Below, one piece after another: positions 6,423 through 9,986 of a stretch of 9,986 nt of DNA. This DNA comes from Bacillota bacterium. GTDB taxonomy: Bacteria; Bacillota; UBA4882; JAAYXC01. The stretch is taken from contig JAAYXC010000169.1 in the NCBI GenBank assembly GCA_012516115.1, positions 1-9,986 on the forward strand, read 5' to 3'. Position 1 is the first letter of the stretch, and every line of letters begins with the position of its first letter. The position numbers and the translations under genes are program-made. Below the pieces are notes generated by a model, which searched no databases, was not told where the DNA came from, and was given only the letters and a program-made list of their open reading frames with translations.

Positions 6423-7391
6423 CTAGATCCAATATCCCTCCTCCGGGAGGTGGCATCCGGCCAGCCAGGCGGCGGTCAGCCGCAGTCCTTCCCGCAGGTC
6501 GACTTGCGGCCGCCAGCCCAAAACGCGGGCCGCCTTCCGGGCATCGGCCAAAAGTCTTGTCACCTCGCTTGTGGGCGGCCGCATCCGTTCTTCTTCTTTG
6601 ACGATGCGGGGTCGACGACCCACCACCTCCCCGGCCAGTTCCACCAGCTCGGCCACGGAGATGTCCCGGCCCGTGCCCAGGTTGATCGTCTCGCCCACCG
6701 CCGTGGGGCAGATGGCGGCGGCCATGAAGCCGGCCACCGTATCGTGGACGTAAAGGAAGTCCCGCCGGGGCGTGAGATTACCCAGACGGACCTCCGGCCC
6801 CCGCAAGAGCTGGACCAGGACCTGGGGGATCACCGCCCGCAGGGACTGGCGGGGCCCGTAAGTATTGAAGGGCCGCAGGATAACCACGGGCAAGCCGAAG
6901 GACCGCCAGTAGCTCTCGCCCAGTTTCTCCGCGGCGATCTTGCTGGCGGCATAGGGCGACTGGGCCTTGAGGGGATGGTCCTCGTCGATGGGCACGTAAC
7001 GGGCGCTCCCGTAGACCTCGCTCGTCGAAACGATGATCAAGCGGTCGACGGGAGATTTCCGGCAGGCCTCGAGCACGTGGAAGGTCCCGCGGAGGTTGGT
7101 CTCAAGATACGCTTCCGGGTTCTGATACGAATAAGGGATGGAGATAAGGGCGCCCAGATGAAAGACCACCCGACAGCCGGCCACGGCGCGTTCCACGGCC
7201 GTGGCATCCCGGAGATCGCCGTAGCAGAATTCGAGTCTTTCCCCTTCCCTCGCCGCCACCGCGGCCAGGTTCCCCGGGCTGCGCTGGGAGGAATACCGGA
7301 CGAAGGCCCGCACCGTGGCGCCGGCAGCGAGCAGGGCTTCCACCAGGTGGCTGCCGATGAAACCCCCCGCCCCGGTGACCAGGACCTTCAT
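6423..7391 (-). CDS. SDR-family NDP-sugar dehydratase/epimerase (LegB-like)
   Basis: A 322-residue extended SDR enzyme. MKVLVTGAGGFIGSHLVEAL opens the NAD(P)-binding Rossmann fold (GXXGXXG at 7-13). The active site is S122-S124 in VSTSEVYG and Y147/K151 in SPYAASK. Further family blocks are RPFNTYGPRQS (173-183), RRDFLYVHDTVAGF (209-222) and INLGTGRDISVAEL (236-249). The segment VRAFVRYSSQRS after the Rossmann motif, together with the closing LLADARKAARVLGWRPQ, resembles NDP-N-acetylglucosamine 4,6-dehydratases of the LegB type. This is a judgement by motif; a 4-epimerase cannot be excluded. The ATG at 7391 was chosen because the Rossmann strand starts there; the open frame runs much further upstream but is antisense to another gene. 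No Shine-Dalgarno is evident; instead CCGCCC/GGGCGG lies just before the start. Divergent from the plus-strand glycosyltransferase. Confidence 0.9.
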   Translation of the reverse strand: MKVLVTGAGGFIGSHLVEALLAAGATVRAFVRYSSQRSPGNLAAVAAREGERLEFCYGDLRDATAVERAVAGCRVVFHLGALISIPYSYQNPEAYLETNLRGTFHVLEACRKSPVDRLIIVSTSEVYGSARYVPIDEDHPLKAQSPYAASKIAAEKLGESYWRSFGLPVVILRPFNTYGPRQSLRAVIPQVLVQLLRGPEVRLGNLTPRRDFLYVHDTVAGFMAAAICPTAVGETINLGTGRDISVAELVELAGEVVGRRPRIVKEEERMRPPTSEVTRLLADARKAARVLGWRPQVDLREGLRLTAAWLAGCHLPEEGYWI

Positions 7392-7420
7392 CGCCGCCCA
7401 GGGCGGGTCTTTCTCTTTTC

Positions 7421-7440
7421 GCCCTTCGGCGCCAAAGGGC
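7421..7440. repeat. Hairpin between divergent genes
   Basis: GCCCTT (7421-7426) pairs with AAGGGC (7435-7440) around CGGCGCCA in the 78-base gap between the two divergent starts (7391 and 7470). It could be an operator or a leader structure. A TATACT at 7442-7447 might serve as a -10 for the plus-strand gene, but no good -35 is seen. Confidence 0.4.
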
Positions 7441-7455
7441 ATATACTGCCATGAC

Positions 7456-7463
7456 AAGGAGGG
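7456..7463 (+). promoter_or_regulatory. Ribosome binding site of the plus-strand GT4 gene
   Basis: AAGGAGGG lies 6 bases before the ATG at 7470. It is the same sequence seen ahead of three minus-strand genes in this island and fixes the start of the only plus-strand gene. Confidence 0.8.
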
Positions 7464-7469
7464 AACGGT

Positions 7470-8465
7470 ATGCGTATTCTCTTCCCCATGCACTCTATGG
7501 AGCGCGGCGGGGGGTGCCGGGTCGTGGCCGAGGCGGCCAACGGCCTTATCGCCCGGGGTCACCGGGTCTTCGTGGCCCTCCCCGAGAACGCCCCGCTCTG
7601 CTGGACCCTCACTGCCGAAGTCGTTCGGGTCCCCCAGTTGCTTCCCCAGTTCATGCCCGAGACCGACGTTGTCATCCCCACCTTCTACACCACCGTCCCG
7701 GTGGCCACCGGGCTGGGCCGGCCTTTCATCCGGTTCAGCCTCGGGTTCGAGCCCCTCTGGGTCCCGGACCCCCAGACGGCACTCGCCACTTACCGCTGGC
7801 CGCGGCCGATCATCACCATCTCCACCTGGTTGCAGGAGATCATCTTCAAGCGGACCGGCCGGACGAGTCATCTCGTCCACCCAGGGGTGGACCGGGCCGT
7901 CTTCTATCCCCGCGGCAATAAAGGGGCCTACGGTGGACCCGGGGTGGTCTTCCTCTTGCGCGGTCCCGGCTACTCGTGGAAGGGCGCCGACGTCTTCTGG
8001 GCGGCCATGCGGATCGTCCTGGCCCGCCATCCCGCGACCAAACTGGTCCTCATCGCCAACGACGAGGCCGCCGACCCGGGGCTCGATCTTCCCTATCTCC
8101 TCCTGCGCGCCCCCACGGACGACGCGCTGGCCACTGCCCTGAGCGCCGGCGATGTCTTCGTTTTTCCCTCTCTTTTCGAAGGTTTCGGCCTGCCGCCGCT
8201 CGAGGCCATGGCCTGCGGCACGGCCGTGGTGGCCACGGACAACGGCGGGGTGCGTGACTATGCCCGTCATGGGGTTAATTGCCTCCTCGTGCCGCCCGGA
8301 AGGGCCGAACCGCTGGCCGAGGCCATCCTCATCTTGCTGGGGAACGCGGCTTTGCGGGAACGCCTCATCGCCAACGGTCTGGCCACGGCGGCGGCCTGGA
8401 ACTGGTATCGCTTCTACGATAAGATGCATCATCTCGTCACCGGGCTGGCCGGTGCCCGCCGGTAA
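7470..8465 (+). CDS. GT4-family glycosyltransferase, lone plus-strand gene
   Basis: A 331-residue GT-B glycosyltransferase that would transfer a sugar in surface-glycan assembly. MRILFPMHSMERGGGCRVVAEAA has the glycine-rich acceptor-domain loop (13-15). The linker ISTWLQEIIF and VHPGVDRAVFYP (136-147) lead to the donor domain, with SWKGADVFWAAM (169-180) and the EX7E motif E237-E245 in FEGFGLPPLEAMACGTAVVAT. No signal peptide or membrane segment is seen. The ATG at 7470 is fixed by the AAGGAGGG upstream. It is the only gene of the island on the plus strand; it diverges from one SDR gene and runs into the 3' end of another, overlapping it by 37 bases with no terminator between them. It is not a duplicate of the GT4 at 442-1437: the N-terminal domains and motif contexts differ clearly. 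Substrates are unknown. Confidence 0.93.
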   Translation: MRILFPMHSMERGGGCRVVAEAANGLIARGHRVFVALPENAPLCWTLTAEVVRVPQLLPQFMPETDVVIPTFYTTVPVATGLGRPFIRFSLGFEPLWVPDPQTALATYRWPRPIITISTWLQEIIFKRTGRTSHLVHPGVDRAVFYPRGNKGAYGGPGVVFLLRGPGYSWKGADVFWAAMRIVLARHPATKLVLIANDEAADPGLDLPYLLLRAPTDDALATALSAGDVFVFPSLFEGFGLPPLEAMACGTAVVATDNGGVRDYARHGVNCLLVPPGRAEPLAEAILILLGNAALRERLIANGLATAAAWNWYRFYDKMHHLVTGLAGARR

Positions 8466-9367
8466 ACCTGCCGCATCCAATCGATGGTGCGCGGAACCCC
8501 TTCCTCCAGCGTCACGCGGGGGTCGTGTCCGAGCTCCGCGCGGGCCCGCTCGATGGTGGGCCGTTTGCTCTTCACGTTATGCTGGTCTTCGGGGAGATAC
8601 TCCACCAGCCCGGGGGCCGCTCCCGCATGCCGCAGGACCAGATCGGCGAGGTCCCTTACGCTCCGGTACTCCACCCCGCCGAGGTTGTAGACGCGGCCAG
8701 GCCGGAAGCGTTCGCAGACGTTGGCCATGGTCGGGATGAGGTCGTCGATGTACATGAAGGTGCGGTAATACCCTTCGTAGACCTGGAAAGGCAGGCCGTG
8801 CAAGGCGCGATAACAAAATAGGCAGACCACGCTGCGGTAAGGATGGTAGTACTCCCCGGGGCCGTAGGCGTTGAAGATCCGCAGCCTGACGATGGGAAGC
8901 CCGTAACGGGCGGTGAAGTTCACGATCTGTTCTTCGTTGACCCATTTGGTGATGGCGTAGTCGTTCGGGTGGAAGAGGGGCTTCCGCAGGGGCAGGTCCT
9001 CATCGAGCCATTCCTCGTCGGTCTCGCCGTAGATCTCCGAGGAACTGGCGAAGATGAGACGAAAGCCCTTCCTCCGCTGCCACTCCAGGATGTTCCGCGT
9101 GCCGATGACGTTCGTCCGCCAGAGCTGTTCGTAGTACTCCTCGCCGTTCAACCGGCCGAACTCGGCCGCCAGGTGGTAGACGTAGTCGAAATCCCGGGTG
9201 AAGACCGGCTCGAGCTGGCGAAACGTCCCCACATCCGCGCGGAAGTAACGTTCTTCCTCGCCGTGGACCAGGTCGAGCCCCCAGACCTCGTGGCCCCGCG
9301 CCTGCAATAACTTCACAAGGGGGCACCCCAAGGTCCCCCGGCTACCGGTAACGAGGATCCTGGCCAA
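8429..9367 (-). CDS. SDR-family nucleotide-sugar epimerase/dehydratase
   Basis: A 312-residue extended SDR enzyme, probably acting on a nucleotide sugar such as a UDP- or dTDP-hexose. The Rossmann motif is GSRGTLG (8-14). The active site is ASSSEIYGE (107-115) with Y137 and K141 in NDYAITKW. RIFNAYGPGEYYHPYRS (163-179), RTFMYIDDLIPTMANV (202-217) and VYNLGGVEYRSVRDLADLVL (226-245) are typical substrate-domain and closing blocks. It is only distantly similar to the SDR at 6423-7391, so the two are not recent copies and may catalyse successive steps. The start is TTG (9367-9365), chosen because AAGGAGGG lies 8 bases upstream (9376-9383) and the Rossmann strand begins there; an in-frame start at 9487 would add 40 residues with no domain meaning. 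Its 3' end overlaps the convergent glycosyltransferase gene by 37 bases. A structured leader and a terminator lie upstream. Confidence 0.9.
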   Translation of the reverse strand: MARILVTGSRGTLGCPLVKLLQARGHEVWGLDLVHGEEERYFRADVGTFRQLEPVFTRDFDYVYHLAAEFGRLNGEEYYEQLWRTNVIGTRNILEWQRRKGFRLIFASSSEIYGETDEEWLDEDLPLRKPLFHPNDYAITKWVNEEQIVNFTARYGLPIVRLRIFNAYGPGEYYHPYRSVVCLFCYRALHGLPFQVYEGYYRTFMYIDDLIPTMANVCERFRPGRVYNLGGVEYRSVRDLADLVLRHAGAAPGLVEYLPEDQHNVKSKRPTIERARAELGHDPRVTLEEGVPRTIDWMRQVYRRAPASPVTR

Positions 9368-9375
9368 ACCGGCAT

Positions 9376-9383
9376 CCCTCCTT
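9376..9383 (-). promoter_or_regulatory. Ribosome binding site that fixes a TTG start
   Basis: The minus strand reads AAGGAGGGATGCCGGTTTG: a strong Shine-Dalgarno followed by an ATG too close to be used and out of frame, then the in-frame TTG. The GT2 gene at 5510 has almost the same arrangement. Confidence 0.75.
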
Positions 9384-9420
9384 AATTTATTACCCCGACC
9401 GGTCCGCTGAAGGTAACTCA

Positions 9421-9492
9421 ATGCCGGAGCCGGTGCTACCAGGGTCTCCCGGCAAAGCCGCTCCCTACATTCTATGTCCCCGGCCAAGCCGC
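9421..9492 (-). repeat. GC-rich hairpin repeats in the leader of the SDR gene
   Basis: CCCGGCAAAGCCGC (9448-9461) and CCCGGCCAAGCCGC (9479-9492) are direct repeats differing at one base, 31 bases apart; each can fold into a small CGGC/GCCG hairpin. A third GC hairpin, CCGGAGCCGG (9424-9433), follows on the minus strand. They would form a structured 5' leader for the SDR gene if transcription starts near 9500, or may be remains of a REP-like element. No known riboswitch class is recognised. Confidence 0.5.
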
Positions 9493-9512
9493 GTGGAACA
9501 GGGCTTTTGGCA

Positions 9513-9541
9513 GAAAAAACAAAAAACGGGGCCGAAGCCCC
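9513..9541 (-). terminator. Orphan intrinsic terminator
   Basis: On the minus strand GGGGC (9541-9537), a TTCG loop and GCCCC (9532-9528) form a stable short hairpin, followed by GTTTTTTGTTTTTT (9526-9513 region). This is a strong Rho-independent terminator pointing left, about 146 bases ahead of the SDR start. No intact minus-strand gene lies to its right in the window, so its source transcript is unknown. Confidence 0.8.
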
Positions 9542-9986
9542 AACGAATAAAGTTTTAAGTTAGGAATGTTGATTTTTGAGTTGGTTTGAAACAATAAACT
9601 TTTTAACCGATATCGCTAAAAAAGTTTTAAGTTATGAGTTGATCGGCCGTCGCGGGAAACGATGATCTTTTACAAATCCTCCGGGATTTGCGAAACTACT
9701 CATGTAACCATCGGGTTCCTGGGGTAATATTCGACACCGGCCGGATTTCCACTTTGCCCAGCCAAGCATTAGGAAACATTCCTCCTCTCCCTGGCCTCCT
9801 CCCGAGCCTGTGCGGCTAATACAACTCAAAGACTTCTATCAGCGACGGTCAGTCAAGCCAAACCAGAAACGCTCGTGGATCCGTCACCCGATGCCCGGGA
9901 ATGATCTCGTCAAGACATGATGAACCTTTTCTTTTACACCTCGTTCATCCTAAATTGGAATAATTTTCTTAGATTATGGCATAGAC
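9542..9986. other. Right-hand non-coding stretch with possible gene debris
   Basis: No intact gene is supported here. On the minus strand pieces such as DPRAFLVWLD, PSLIEVFELY and LAAQAREEARERRNVS can be read in order across stops and frame changes (about 9885-9775), which may be the debris of a gene, but no family is recognised. A 65-codon frame at 9829-9632 has no domain and I do not call it. CAAATCC (9673-9679) pairs with GGATTTG (9684-9690) as a perfect 7-bp hairpin without a clear T-run. The last 80 bases are AT-rich. Confidence 0.4.
9549..9634. repeat. 14-bp direct repeat in an AT-rich gap
   Basis: AAAGTTTTAAGTTA occurs at 9549-9562 and again at 9621-9634, followed in each case by a similar G-rich tail ending in GTTGAT. 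The region between is AT-rich, unlike the flanking coding DNA. It is an example of the intergenic AAGTTTTAAGTTATGAGTT type of phrase repeat. Confidence 0.8.

Noticed and set aside
6381..7454. Plus-strand open frame of 357 codons
   Set aside because: It is antisense to the SDR gene at 6423-7391 and shows no domain; its composition reflects the complement of a GC-rich coding sequence.
442..8465. Idea that the two 331-residue GT4 proteins are recent duplicates
   Set aside because: Equal length is coincidence: their N-terminal domains, linker sequences and EX7E contexts are clearly different.
7392..8480. Long minus-strand extension of the SDR frame upstream of 7391, open for more than 350 codons
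   Set aside because: It lies antisense to the well-supported GT4 gene at 7470-8465, has low-complexity G/R/E/D-rich composition typical of shadow frames in GC-rich DNA, and the Rossmann fold begins only at 7391.
9384..9420. Sigma-A promoter TTGAGT...TAATAA just upstream of the SDR gene
   Set aside because: The two elements are 23 bases apart, too far for a normal promoter, and transcription would begin at or past the ribosome binding site.
9632..9829. 65-codon minus-strand frame, or its 45-codon part from 9769
   Set aside because: A GAGGAGG lies nearby, but spacing to the ATG is long, no domain is seen, and the frame crosses a 7-bp hairpin; too weak to call a gene.

Overview
The window looks like chromosomal DNA from a GC-rich, spore-forming member of the Firmicutes (class Clostridia, of the Moorella/Desulfotomaculum kind). 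The evidence is a gene for a protein built entirely of SPOCS (DUF3794) spore-assembly domains, strong AAGGAGGG ribosome binding sites, and frequent TTG or GTG starts. The exact genus cannot be fixed from the sequence alone.

Most of the window is a surface-glycan biosynthesis island, with almost every gene on the minus strand. Read in the direction of transcription, it begins on the right with an SDR-family nucleotide-sugar epimerase/dehydratase (9367-8429), preceded by a structured leader and an orphan intrinsic terminator. A lone plus-strand GT4 glycosyltransferase (7470-8465) overlaps the end of that gene tail to tail. It diverges from a second SDR enzyme (7391-6423), which resembles NDP-HexNAc 4,6-dehydratases. 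After an AT-rich, repeat-filled spacer comes a tightly overlapping four-gene operon: sugar-1-phosphate nucleotidyltransferase (6225-5476), GT2 glycosyltransferase (5510-4818), TuaH-like glycosyltransferase (4821-3733) and a GT-D-fold putative glycosyltransferase (3736-3038). The triple-SPOCS gene (2783-1524) follows as its own unit with a good terminator, then a further GT4 glycosyltransferase (1437-442). The left edge (about 438-38) holds a decayed HepT-like (HEPN, DUF86) toxin gene with several frameshifts.

Taken together, the nucleotidyltransferase and the two SDR enzymes would activate and remodel a sugar, and the five glycosyltransferase-type proteins would build a glycan from it. No polymerase, flippase or ligase lies in the window, so the destination of the glycan (S-layer, teichuronic-like polymer or spore surface) is not shown. 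The SPOCS gene hints at a spore-surface link, but this rests only on neighbourhood. The intergenic gaps carry three unrelated kinds of short phrase repeat. The right-hand 600 bases hold no intact gene that I can support.
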